Shown here one piece after another: positions 1-10,077 of a stretch of 64,000 bases of DNA; position 1 is the first letter of the stretch, and each line of letters opens with the position of its first letter. The notes below the pieces were generated by a model that was not told where the DNA came from, did no database searches, and saw only the letters and a program-made list of their open reading frames with translations. The DNA is from Ottelia alismoides (Eukaryota > Streptophyta > Magnoliopsida > Alismatales > Hydrocharitaceae): NCBI GenBank assembly GCA_037367405.1, contig JAZKJV010000603.1, positions 124,001 to 188,000 of the forward strand, in the 5' to 3' direction. Made by a program: the position numbers and the translations under genes.

Positions 1-45
1 TAAGTTCATCTTATTTACTAAGTATACCAATCCTCAAGAGGGACT

Positions 46-460
46 CCTGCAGGTCGTGCGGCGGGGGCACGCAGGGGAAGGGGGTCCTGTAGGTCGGGCG
101 GCGGGGGCACGCAGGGTGAGGGGGGGTCCTGCAGGTCGGGTGTTTGGGGTGCGGGGGTGGACTCCTGCAGGTCGGGCGGTGAGGGCGTGCAGGGGGAGTG
201 GGTCCTACAGGTCGAGCGGCGGGGGCGTGCGGGGGGAGGGGGTCCTGCAGGTCGGGCATCTGGGATGTGGGGAAGGACTCCTGCAGGTCGGGCGGCGGGG
301 GCACGCGGGGGGAGGGGGGTCCTGCAGGTCGGGCATCTGGGGTACGGGGGAGGACTCTTGCAGGTGAGGTGCAGCACGCAAGGGGGGGGATGTCCTGCAG
401 GTCGGGCGTCTGGGGCGCGAGGGAGGACTCCTGCAGGTGGGGTGCGGCGCGGGGCGGGGG
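46..460. repeat. GC-rich minisatellite, about 11 monomers
   Basis: Eleven monomers begin with CCTGCAGGTC or a close variant, at about 46, 86, 128, 164, 204, 244, 280, 321, 357, 394 and 430. Monomers are 36-42 bp and almost all carry a PstI-type CTGCAG core. A long-long-short order (40, 42, 36 then 40, 40, 36) gives a higher-order period of about 116-118 bp over the first two rounds, which decays to pairs afterwards. The plus strand is very G-rich with many runs of four or more G. Proline/arginine-rich reading frames on both strands are by-products of the repeat. Confidence 0.9.
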
Positions 461-482
461 GTGTAATGGGATCTGGATGAGG

Positions 483-810
483 TTAGTGAGTTGGATCTGG
501 CAAGGAGGGAGGCGGTTTCATTGGAGGTGGAGGGGGGCTCGACCACGATACATGTGAGGGGGTAGGGGAGGAGCATGAGGGAGTGGATGAGGATGAGGTG
601 GAGGGACTGGAAGGTGCAGGAGTTTGTAGGGGTGATGGCATGTTCTTGACGTCGTACTGGTAACGCTGCTCGAGCTGGACGGGAGCGATGATGGAGTGGG
701 CGGTCATGAGTTCGGAAGGGTTGAGGTGAGGCCAGGGATGGATGTGAATGTTGTGGCGGCCGACAATCACGCAACTAGGATGCGGGTTGACGTTTGAATT
801 GGGATTGGTA
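483..810 (-). other. Unassigned minus-strand open frame with proline/serine-rich tail
   Basis: One minus-strand frame stays open from about 810 down to 483. Its first 60 or so codons are not low complexity (it includes HNIHIHPWPHLNPSEL), then it becomes a Ser/Thr/Pro-rich stretch that runs towards the minisatellite. I do not recognise the peptide and there is no convincing ATG at its start, so if coding it would be an internal exon. It could equally be a chance open frame in GC-rich DNA. Confidence 0.2.
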
Positions 811-819
811 GTGAGATTG

Positions 820-1000
820 AGGTGGGAAGAAGAGGAGGGGAGGAAGAGGGAGGGAGTGGAGGGGGAGGAGAGGAGGAGGAAGAAGAGAAGGCGGGAGAAG
901 CGGAAGCCGAGGAGGAGGGAGAGGAGGCAGCAGAGGGCGTGCAGGGGGAGGAGGAAGAAGGGAGAGGGGGACGCACAGGAGGAAGAAGAAGGTAGGGGTG
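820..1000 (+). repeat. Polypurine tract
   Basis: About 180 bases of the plus strand are nearly all G and A, with few pyrimidine interruptions. Such strand asymmetry can form triplex (H-DNA) structures and is low-complexity sequence. The glutamate/arginine-rich frame here has no other sign of coding. Confidence 0.75.
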
Positions 1001-1224
1001 GGTTTTTTCCTTTTATTTTTTATTAACCTCAGCCGTTAGATCTAGGATTGGTTAGATTAACTCACTACTCAGGTTGAGTTAATGATCAAAACTAACAGAA
1101 GGTTCTCGGTGTAAAACGAGACACTTACTCAAGGTCCTGGAGGTAATTCGTGATTATCGAGGGTTTCTGGGGTAATTAAGAAACTACTCGGGGTTATGGG
1201 TGTAAATATCCCTAATTTTTATCT

Positions 1225-2691
1225 ATATACGAATGACCTCTGATCTCTTTGACTTATTCATGAAAGTTGTAGATCTAATTGAAATCTGCAATTTTCATGA
1301 TTTGAGGTTTTCCTAATTCTTCCTATAACTAATTCTTTTTTAATTAATTCACATTTTTTGTAATTATCTTTAATTCTATTGAGCCACATGATGCCTTCAT
1401 GATCGCCCACGTGACCACCTCTCGTTGACCAGATCACCTTCCATCTAGATCGTTGGATCTTGATCCGACAACCCTGATTGCGTCTTTAACCTCCAGCCGT
1501 TGAGATTTGAAGAGACACAACTCTTCGCCCACCAATCAAATTCTCCATATTATCAAAACCGCTTCCATCAACCACCTTACCAACTTCCATCACAAGAAGC
1601 TTCTCTTTTATATCCTTATCCACACATGATCTTTAACTCCCTCTCACGCTCTCTCCCCCAAACGGAGGTGGTGGTTGAAACCACCAACTTTCATCACCAA
1701 CCATCGAATGTCCTTCTCCTTAAAAACACTTCCTCCACTTCCACTAACGCATCTGCCTTTACGGTTCCGAGCTCTACCTCTCCTACTGTGACAGAGTGAG
1801 TGAGTGTATTTGAGTGACGATAAATTTTCCCCCTGGCAAGATCATCAGCCAAATTGGGCGTGCTTCAGCCACGCTAGCGGCTCATTGAGATCCTATTCCT
1901 AGCCAGAATCTTGAAGCGAAGACTTTTGAAGCTTCAATGCTTCTCCCAGACCAATAAATCTTCTTCAAATCCATTGATTCATCATTCCATATTCCAGGTA
2001 ATCTCCTTCATCTTCTTTCAAGTTTTACTGATGTGCTCTGATTTTTCTAGGGCTAGTAAATCAATCATTCTCTGATCTTAATTGCTGGACACCTTCACAA
2101 TCGATCCATAATCCATGCATATAACTTAGTGAATCTCCTCGCTTCTCCATGTATTTGTCCACCTTGATCCTTTCTGTACTTATACTAGCCCAGAACCCAT
2201 ATAAGGATCCTTTCCTTCACGATGTTCGATCCCTACATTCCATCTCATAGCCACACAAATCAGTCGCGTGGACCTTGTTTGTGGTTCATGCTAACCTTGC
2301 AGGGATAATATCTTCAATGATCGAAGATTGATACCGAGCTCCGATCTCCATTTTTTTCTTCGGAAACACTTCATCAACGGAGCAATATGAGGTGTCTATC
2401 ATCTTTTTTAGCCCTTGATTGTCTTCGCGGACCATTAGGAAAGTTATACGATCTTTAGAGTCTTCTGAGGAGCGAGGAGGATAATTTTAGCCTTTGTCTG
2501 AGCCTTGCCCAATCTCCGCTGTTTGAGGAGGAGCGTAAGAACAAGTGAGGAGCAACTACTATTGGATCCCCTACATTGGGTGTGATCCAATGGTTATCGT
2601 AATGCCACATCTCCCAACCGAAGCAGTGTTTCAAGTCTATGGCTCGATCTCCTAGTCGACATTCAAGTCTGGAATGAAGCACCAGAGATGG
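1225..2691 (+). mobile_element. LTR-Y copy 1, left part (old LTR-like repeat)
   Basis: This stretch can be aligned by eye with 12.7-14.1 kb: both start with GACTT followed by an AAAGTTG..AGATCT palindrome, then share the same order of pyrimidine-rich, GT-AG-like and AT-rich segments. It is interrupted at 2691 by LTR-X (target duplication GATGG) and resumes at 8875. The family is unidentified; its AT-rich end with a GTTCGACCCTG motif (seen in the second copy) resembles the U5 end of long gypsy-type LTRs. The short open frame at 1500-1799 is not conserved in the other copy. Confidence 0.5.
1258..1300. repeat. AAAGTTG palindrome, LTR-Y copy 1
   Basis: The 17-base arms at 1258-1274 (TCATGAAAGTTGTAGAT) and 1284-1300 are inverted repeats with two mismatches. 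The same palindrome occurs in LTR-Y copy 2 and in all LTR-X copies. Confidence 0.75.
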
Positions 2692-3685
2692 TGATGAATC
2701 TCAGATTCATCACTATAAATCTCATTTATTAAGATCAAATCCCTCAAAATCAACAGCATTTCCACATCTCTTCTGCATAATTAGTATTCATGCATGTTTT
2801 CATAAGAATTGCATTTTAGCACAAATTTCCGCACAAAATAAGAAACCAACAATCCAAGCCAAAAATGACCTGTAAATAGCCTAACTTCCCGGATTTTTAA
2901 CTCGTTCATGCTAACTCCGAATGACACAAAACTACCTCCATTATGTACATATCACTAACAAGAATAAAATGAAAAATACAAAAAAATAACTAACCCAAAT
3001 AAGTGGATCAAAAAACCCAACCCTAGTTTCAGGATTTTCGGACTAAAAACCTCATATCTTCCTCATCCAGTGTCCTTTTTGATCTTACTCTCTTTTGAAC
3101 TAATGTACATTCAATTACCTTCAAAACAAGACCAGGTTCAAGTGAATCGGAGCTCATATGTGAAAGTTGGGTTTTGGGCCTCTTTTGTACATTGTGTATT
3201 TTAGCAGTTTTTGACCTGATATTTTATGTATGTATTAAATCAATTAATAAAAATTCAAAAAAAATAGATTAATGTGTAATTATTTATATGTGATTTTACC
3301 ATATTTTTTCCCGATTTTTATCTTGGTTTAAAAATGACAAAAATTATAAAACCCAAAAAATCAAGGTATTCTATGTACATGGGATACCCCAAAAAAATTA
3401 CTTTGTGCAAATGATCGATTTTGGTTTTGATGTCTTCATGAAAGTTGTAGATCTCATATAGACGAGAAATTTTCTAAGGAAACTTTTTCGATCCGAGGTC
3501 GTTTACTATTTATTTTGTATTTGACAAAGTATTTATTTGCTGATTTTTCTGGTGTTGACACGTGGTCGTCCTTGGGGCCGCCACGTGTTAGCCATTTTTG
3601 ACATTTTTAAACTCGTTTTATAAATATATATATATAATAATAAATAATAAATAAATAAATAAATAAAAGTCGCTCCCATGCAACG

Positions 3686-3787
3686 CACGTGCCGCCCTCG
3701 CACGTGCACTGCACGTGCGCTCCCCTTGCCCCCTTGACGCCACGTGGCACTTCACGTGCCGTCCGATCGCGCTCGATCGGACGGCAC
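3686..3787 (+). promoter_or_regulatory. G-box cluster and 14-bp hairpin, LTR-X copy A
   Basis: Five CACGTG motifs lie at 3686, 3701, 3712, 3741 and 3753. The last overlaps a perfect hairpin: arm GTGCCGTCCGATCG at 3756-3769, loop CGCT, complementary arm at 3774-3787. The cluster sits about 200 bp before the TATTTAAG box, as expected of an LTR U3 enhancer. G-boxes are bound by plant bZIP and bHLH factors; activity here is inference. Confidence 0.65.
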
Positions 3788-3987
3788 CTGTACTTCTTCC
3801 TCAACAACCCTTCCTTCCCAATCCAGCCGCCGATCTCCGAAATCTCCGCCGATCTTTGACATCTCCGCGAATCTCGCGGCCAAATCAATCACACCGCTGA
3901 CCTTCCAAACCTCCCAGATCGCCAATCTCGTCTTCCGATCTCGCTCCCCTCATCCCAGGACTTTCCATCGCCGGCCAAGGTTGCCCC

Positions 3988-3995
3988 TATTTAAG
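3988..3995 (+). promoter_or_regulatory. TATA-like box TATTTAAG, LTR-X copy A
   Basis: TATTTAAG follows the G-box cluster and precedes a GC-rich transcribed-looking leader. The same octamer is present at the equivalent place in copy B. Confidence 0.5.
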
Positions 3996-6574
3996 AATAG
4001 CACAGCCCCATCCTCATCTTCATCCGCTGTCCTCGCCTCCGGTCGTGACAGCCAAGCACCCGGAGTGATCCGAGGGCTTCCCTTTCCTCGTCGTAGCCCT
4101 TGCGCTTCGCAGCTGCTCATCTCCGGCCGTTCATCGCCATCGAGCCCCTCCGTTCTCCAGGTACCCTCCTCTACTTCTCTCCATCTTTTATCCCCGATCC
4201 GCTCTCGATCTCTCTCTATCATCATTATCTTCCTCGTATCGACACCTCCGTCATCTCCTCCTCGACGTCAAGTAACAACGATTTCGCCTTCGCCGTTTAT
4301 CACCTCCAGAAGCTTCGAGCTTCGCCAACTCCACCGTCGCCGACTCCATCCACGACTTCTTCAACACCGCCTTTGAGCTTCGTCGACAACGCCACCCCGG
4401 TCAACTATGGCAACTCCATCTCCTCCGTCAAAGCCTCGACACCGGAGCGGCGCCACGCCCCTCCACAGCGCCGGAGCTACGCCTTTGCCTCAGTCCTGCA
4501 TCGCCAACGCCCGTCTTCGACAACCACTGCACCGACCCTATCCTCTTCATCGCCACCCTCAGCCAGCCGCCTTTCACCAGACATTCACCGCTCCTCCTCC
4601 ACAGCCAAAGCTACAGGAGCCGCCAACGCCAGAAGGACGTTGCTCCACTGCAGCCTCCTCCGCCTCGTCGCCCCCTTTGCCGTGTGTCGGCCAGAGGAAG
4701 GCCGACGCCGCTCTGCCTCATCTCCGCTCGTTCAGCCTCGACTCAGCCCCAGGGGTCACGTGCGGTGCACATGACCAATTGGGTCATTTACAGCAAAGCC
4801 CCTGGAGGTCCCCCTATTTGCACCGAAGGCCAAAGGTCACGTGCCTAGCACGTGACCACTTGGAGATTTTACAGAAAGGCTTCCGGAGTTCCACCTTTTT
4901 ACGCACCAGTCCCGCTGACCGCATATGACCCATTGGAAATTTTGCAGATCACCCCCCTCTATTATTGGTAATTTCATCTGGATCCCCCTTGCATTTTATT
5001 TATTTTATTTATTACAGTTCTACCCCTGTGTTCCCTAGTAATTTTAGACCTCTACTTGACATTAATTTATTGATTAAAAATTAACATGATGTTTGCCATT
5101 TAATTCTCTACTGTTTGACATATTGTGGATATTTTTGTGATTGATGGTTAATTAATAATTAATTATTTTGTGTAAAATTACATATTTTGCCCAGTTTGTG
5201 CTCTGAAATTTATATTTGATTAACTGTTGCTCTAAAAATTCCTGAAAATCATCTATTGTAGAGTTAATTGTGCTTGACATTGTGCCCAAAAAGAATCTCA
5301 TTTGCTTGCATAGTTTGCCCTGGAAAAATCATTTTGCATATTTCAATGTTTGATTTTTACTAGTTATTGAAACTCGTATTTTCAAGGTTTAAGATTTTTC
5401 TAAGGTCCATTACCTAGTGATAGATCTTAGATAATTTTATCCCTTGAAATAAATTAGGTTTAATATTTATTATAAATAAAGATTGAACTTCATTCTGTTT
5501 GCATTTAAAAATTCATAAAAAAATCATATTGCATCCAAAAACTCCAAAATATTATAGTGCTGGTGATGGCATTCAAGTCTGGAATGAAGCACCAGAGATG
5601 GTGATGAATCTCGGATTCATCACTCTAAATCTCATTTATTAAGCTCAAATCCCTTAAAATCAACAACATTTCCACATCTATTCTGCATAATTAGCATCCA
5701 TGCATGTTTTCATAAGAATTGCATTTTAGCATAAATTTTCGCACAAAATAAGAAGCCAACAATCCAAGCCAAAAATGACCTGTAAATAGCCTAACTTCCC
5801 GGATTTTTAACTCATTCATGCTAACTACGAATGACACAAAACCACCTCCATTGTGTACAAATCACTAATAAGAATAAAAGAAAAATACAAAAAAATAACA
5901 AACCCAAATAAGTGGACCAAAAAACCCAAACCCTAGTTTCAGGATTTCCGGACTAAAAACCTCATATCTTCCTCATCCAGTGTCCATTTTAATCCTACTT
6001 ACTTTTGAACTAATATACATTCAATTACCTTCAAAACAAGACCAAGTTCAAGTGAATCGGAGCTCATATGTGAAAGTTGGGTTTTGGGCCTCTTTTGTAC
6101 ATTGTGTATTTTAGCAAATTTTGACATGATATTTTATGTACGTATTTAATCAATTAATAAAAATCCAAAAAATTAGATTAATATGTGATTATTTATATCT
6201 GATTTTACCATATTTTTCCGGATTTTTAATCTAGGTTTAAAAATGACATAAAAATTATAAAACCCAAAAAATCAAGGTATTCTATTTACATGGGATACCC
6301 CAAAAAAATCACTTTGTGCAAATGATCGATTTTGGTTTTGGTTCTTCAGGAAAGTTGTAGATCTCATCGAGACGAGAAATTTTTGTGAAGAAACTTTTTC
6401 GATCCGAGGATGTTTACTATTTATTTTATATTTTACAAAGTATTTATTTGTTGATTTTTCTAGTGCTGACATGTGGCTGCCCATGGGGTCGCCATGTGTC
6501 AGCCATTTCTGGCATTTTTAAACTCGTTTTATAAAAAATATATATAATAAAAAAACAAATAAATAAAAGCTGCT

Positions 6575-6687
6575 CACGTGCAGCGCACGTGCCGCCCTCG
6601 CACGCGCACTGCACGTGCGCTCCCCTTGCCCCCTTGACACCACGTGGCACTTCACGTGTCGTCCGATCGCGCTCGATCGGACGACAC
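6575..6687 (+). promoter_or_regulatory. G-box cluster and 14-bp hairpin, LTR-X copy B
   Basis: CACGTG occurs at 6575, 6586, 6612, 6641 and 6653. The hairpin arms are GTGTCGTCCGATCG (6656-6669) and its exact complement (6674-6687) around loop CGCT. Compared with copy A, one base has changed in each arm at paired positions, so pairing is kept. Confidence 0.65.
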
Positions 6688-6912
6688 CTGTGCTTCTTCC
6701 TCAACAGCCCTTCCTTCCCAATCCAGCCTCCGATCTTCGAAATCTCCGTCGCCTCTCGCAAATACCGCTGGCTGCCTTCGACATCTCCGCGAATATCGCG
6801 GCCAAATCAATCACACCGTTGACCTTCTAAACCTCCCAGATCGCCAATCTCGTCTTCCGATCCCGCGCCCCTCATCCCAGGACTTTCCATCGCTGGCCAA
6901 GCTCGTCGCCTC

Positions 6913-6920
6913 TATTTAAG
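6913..6920 (+). promoter_or_regulatory. TATA-like box TATTTAAG, LTR-X copy B
   Basis: Same octamer and same position relative to the hairpin as in copy A. Confidence 0.5.
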
Positions 6921-8874
6921 AACAACACCGCCCCACCCTCGTCTTCATCCGTCGTCCTCGCCTCCGGTCGTGACAGCCAAGCACCCGGCGTGATCCGAGG
7001 GCTTCCCGTTCCTTGTCGCAGCCCTTGCGCTTCGCAGCTGCTCAGCTCTGGTCGTTCATCGCCGTCGAGCCCCCCGTTCTCCAGGTACCCTCCTCTGCTT
7101 CTCTCCATCTTTTATCCATGATCTCGCTCTCGATCTCTCTCTATCATCATTATCTTCCTCGTATCGACAACTCCGTCATCTCCGCCTCGACGTCAAGCAA
7201 CAACGACTTCGCCTTCGCCATTTAACACCTCCATAAGCTTCGAGCTTCACCAACTCCGTTGTCGCCAACTCCATCCAGGACTTATTTCAACACCGCCTTC
7301 GAGCTTCGCCGACAACGCCACCCCGGTCGACTTCGATAACTCCATCTCCTCCGTCAAAGCCTCGACACCGGAGCGACGCCCCGCCCTTCCGCAGCGTCGG
7401 AGCTCCGCCTTCACCTCATCCCTGCATCGCCAACGCCCATCTTCCACAACCACTGCACCGACCATCTCCTCTTCATCGCCACCCTTAGCCAACCGCCTAC
7501 CACCAGACGTTCACCACTCCTCCTCTGCAGCTAAAGCTACAGGAGCCGCCAACGCCAGAAGGATGCTGCTCCGCCGCAGCCTCCTCCGCCTCGTCGCCCC
7601 CTTGGTTACGTGTCGGCCAGAGGAAGGCCGACGCCACTCTACCTCATCCCCGCCTGTTCCACCTCGACTCAGCCCCAAGGGTCATGTACGGTGCACGTAA
7701 CCAGCTGGGTCATTTATAACAAAGCCCCTAGAGGTCCCCCTATTTGCACCGAAGTCCAAAGGTCGCGTGCCTAGCACGTGACCACTTAGAGATTTTACAG
7801 AAAGGCTTCCGCAGTTCCACCTTTTTACGCACCAGTCCTGCCGACCCAGGGGTCATGTGCATCGCACGTGACCCACTGGAAATATTGCATATCACCCCTC
7901 TCTATTATTGGTAATTTCATCTAGATCCCCCATTGCATTTTATTTACTACTGTTCTACCCCTGTGTTCCCCAGTAATTTTAGACCTCTACTTGACATTAA
8001 TTTATTTATTAAAAATTAGCATGATGTTTGTCATTTAATTATCTACTGTTTGACATATTGTAGGCATTTTTGTGATTGATGGTTAATTAATAGTTAATTA
8101 TTTTGTGGAAAATTGCATATTTTGCTCAATTTGTGCTCTGAAATTTATATTTGATTAACCATTGCTCTAAAAATTCCCGAAAAATCACCTATTGTAGAGT
8201 TAAATGTGCTTGACATTATGCCCAAAAAGAATCTCATTTGCGTGCATAGTTTACCCTACAAAAATCATTTTGCATATTTCAGTGTTTGATTTTTAATAGG
8301 TATTGAAACTAGTATTTTCAAGGTTTAGGATTTTTGCTGAGGTTCATTATCTAGTGATAGATCTTAGATAATTTTATCCCTTGAAAATAATTAGGTTTAA
8401 TATTTATTATAATTAAAGATTGAAATTCATTTTTTTGCATTTAAAAATTCATAAAAAAAATCATATTGCATTCAAAAACTCCAAAAATATTATAGTGCAT
8501 TCATTTCATCATAATTATCACCTCGGCCAAGTTTCATATTTTTCGGACATCGTTTGAACGTAATTGACATTTTAGTCCCTAAAATAGGCCAAAATTGCAT
8601 TTTGCACCCTTTATACCAAAAAAAGATCGCCTCAAAAATCGCGCCCAAATATTGATAAACACAATTCTAGGTTGTTCCTTTGCCTCTTGTGATCGACCCT
8701 GGGACTTGCCCAAGTAAAATAAACATAAAACTACATTGATTAAAATTGACAAATATTTTGTGTGCTTATTTTCTTGACCGATTCCGATTGCCGCCTACAA
8801 CGCACGACAAATCATTTTTAAGCACGATCATAAATACACATCTTTAACAAGCGAATTTCAGACTCGTCAGATGG

Positions 8875-9750
8875 CACGTGGATCGAGACTCTATCTTCGA
8901 GTCTAGACAGGTCACGTGTGTGCACGTGACTGTGTAAATTGCAACACATGTCCTCTGCTTTTCCATATTTGTAGATAAGTCCTCTTGCTTTACGTAAATT
9001 ACATATTAGCCCCTGTGATTTATTTTATTTGCATTTCAATCTAATTTTCCCCGTTTTGTTATAAAACGTGTAGTTTTTATTGGGGAAATGCCTCTGGATT
9101 GATTATTGAAAATCTTTTAAGATATATATCCAAATGAAGTGATTTTGGTATCGTTTGAAAGCTAATTTGATGCTCTATATTTTGGCATGATTTATTGTGA
9201 TTTTTTTAAAAGTACCATTTAAATTATTTCTCTCTAAGAGATAAATTAGATCTCAAAATAAAATTGAAAGAGGATTCTTATTGAAGAATTGATCTTATTT
9301 TGCACATTAAATCGTAGTGACTCGATTCTAATTGTTTTCATTAGCATAATTAAGTCGTAAAGTGAGTAAATTTCTTATTAATCATTAAAGTATCATATTG
9401 AGATTAAAAAGATAATTTATGATTGAATGCTTTTTGAGATATAAATCACCAGTTGCCTAATTCATGACTTATTTTTAATTAAATAAATTCAGGGTATATT
9501 TGTTGGTTGATATAAGTTTGTTGTTGTGTGTATACTTTTGTTGTGATTATCATAATTGTATTATTTTTGCATCGGTTCCTTTATGTAAATTAATTACATT
9601 AAAAATGTGTTGAAAATCCACATATTTTGTGTTCTTTGCATAGCTCACTATTATTATCCTAAAAATTACCGCATTAAATATTTGAAACTTAAAACTATTC
9701 ACCAAATTGCTCATGTCCATGTTTTCAATCATGAACTTTCCAGATTATAA
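8875..9750 (+). mobile_element. LTR-Y copy 1, right part
   Basis: LTR-Y resumes directly after the GATGG duplication. Landmarks shared with 14.3-14.95 kb are the run from TCCATATTTGTAGATAAG through GATTTTGGTATCGTTTGAAA to TTTGATGCTC..TTGGCATG. It fades near 9750, before the GTTCGACCCTG end motif present in copy 2. 9751-9890 holds nothing recognised apart from short AT-rich direct repeats with TTAATATATG. Confidence 0.5.
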
Positions 9751-9890
9751 ATTCAATCCGAATCCTCTTCATGAAGATATTTTTATTCATTTATGCATGA
9801 TACGCTAAATGCTTGTGCTACAACGGATACAAATTAATATATGCATTTAGCAATTCATCATATGTCCATTTGACACAAATTAATATATGT

Positions 9891-10009
9891 GCCTTAATGC
9901 ATAAGTGCCAAATAGAAAAGTGAATGTAGCCTTTTCCTGGTCCTTAGGAGTGATGGCTACCAGGAAAAGACCACATTCACATGTCCATTTGGCACTTATG
10001 CATTAAGGC
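9891..10009. repeat. Foldback hairpin, 50-bp arms and 19-nt loop
   Basis: The left arm 9891-9940 starts GCCTTAATGCATAAGTGCCA. The right arm 9960-10009 is its reverse complement at 45 of 50 positions, with no gaps. The loop is 9941-9959. The mismatches cluster mid-arm. The form fits a small foldback MITE or a young plant microRNA-type precursor; I recognise no known miRNA in it. It sits between LTR-Y and LTR-Z debris. Confidence 0.85.
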
Positions 10010-10077
10010 TCATGCTAGACGAGCTATACAATGCCCCGGGTACATTTCAGTTGCGTGTGGTCGTTGTATTTGCCAAG

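Larger units (their letters stand above)
2692..5560 (+). mobile_element. LTR-X copy A (truncated by duplication)
   Basis: A long LTR that begins TGATGAATC with a short terminal palindrome and is preceded by GATGG (2687-2691). It holds, in order, a G-box-bearing inverted repeat, a G-box cluster with a perfect hairpin, a TATTTAAG box, a GC-rich pyrimidine-strand leader and an AT-rich tail. It stops at 5560 at the duplication junction and so lacks its true 3' end. Length suggests a gypsy-type family with long LTRs, but no gag or pol is attached, so that is inference. Serine/proline-rich open frames at 3744-4774 are not preserved in copy B. Confidence 0.8.
2660..8498 (+). repeat. Tandem duplication, about 2.9 kb unit, two copies
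   Basis: Unit 1 is 2660-5560 and unit 2 is 5570-8498. Each starts with CATTCAAGTCTGGAATGAAG, contains 32 bases of LTR-Y plus the TGATGAATC start of LTR-X, and ends at ATTATAGTGC inside LTR-X. The junction carries a 9-base filler, TGGTGATGG (5561-5569), resembling the nearby GATGGTGATG. In one sampled stretch the copies differ at about 8 of 95 positions, so the duplication is old. Confidence 0.85.
5602..8869 (+). mobile_element. LTR-X copy B (complete solo LTR)
   Basis: It begins TGATGAATC and ends GACTCGTCA, keeping the TG..CA ends of an LTR, and is 3268 bp long. GATGG follows at 8870-8874 and also precedes copy A at 2687-2691, so the original insertion made a 5-bp target duplication and the tandem duplication came later. 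No internal region is present, which is the signature of a solo LTR formed by LTR-LTR recombination. The U5-like end includes GATCGACCCTGGGACTTG near 8690. Confidence 0.85.

Noticed and set aside
205..774. Long minus-strand open frame rich in Pro, Arg and Ser
   Set aside because: Most of it is translated minisatellite; the repeats explain the open frame.
1500..1799. 99-codon plus-strand open frame
   Set aside because: Lies in LTR-Y and is not preserved at the equivalent place in copy 2.
3744..4928. Three overlapping Ser/Pro-rich open frames of up to 224 codons
   Set aside because: They lie in the LTR-X leader, overlap each other in different frames and are broken in copy B.
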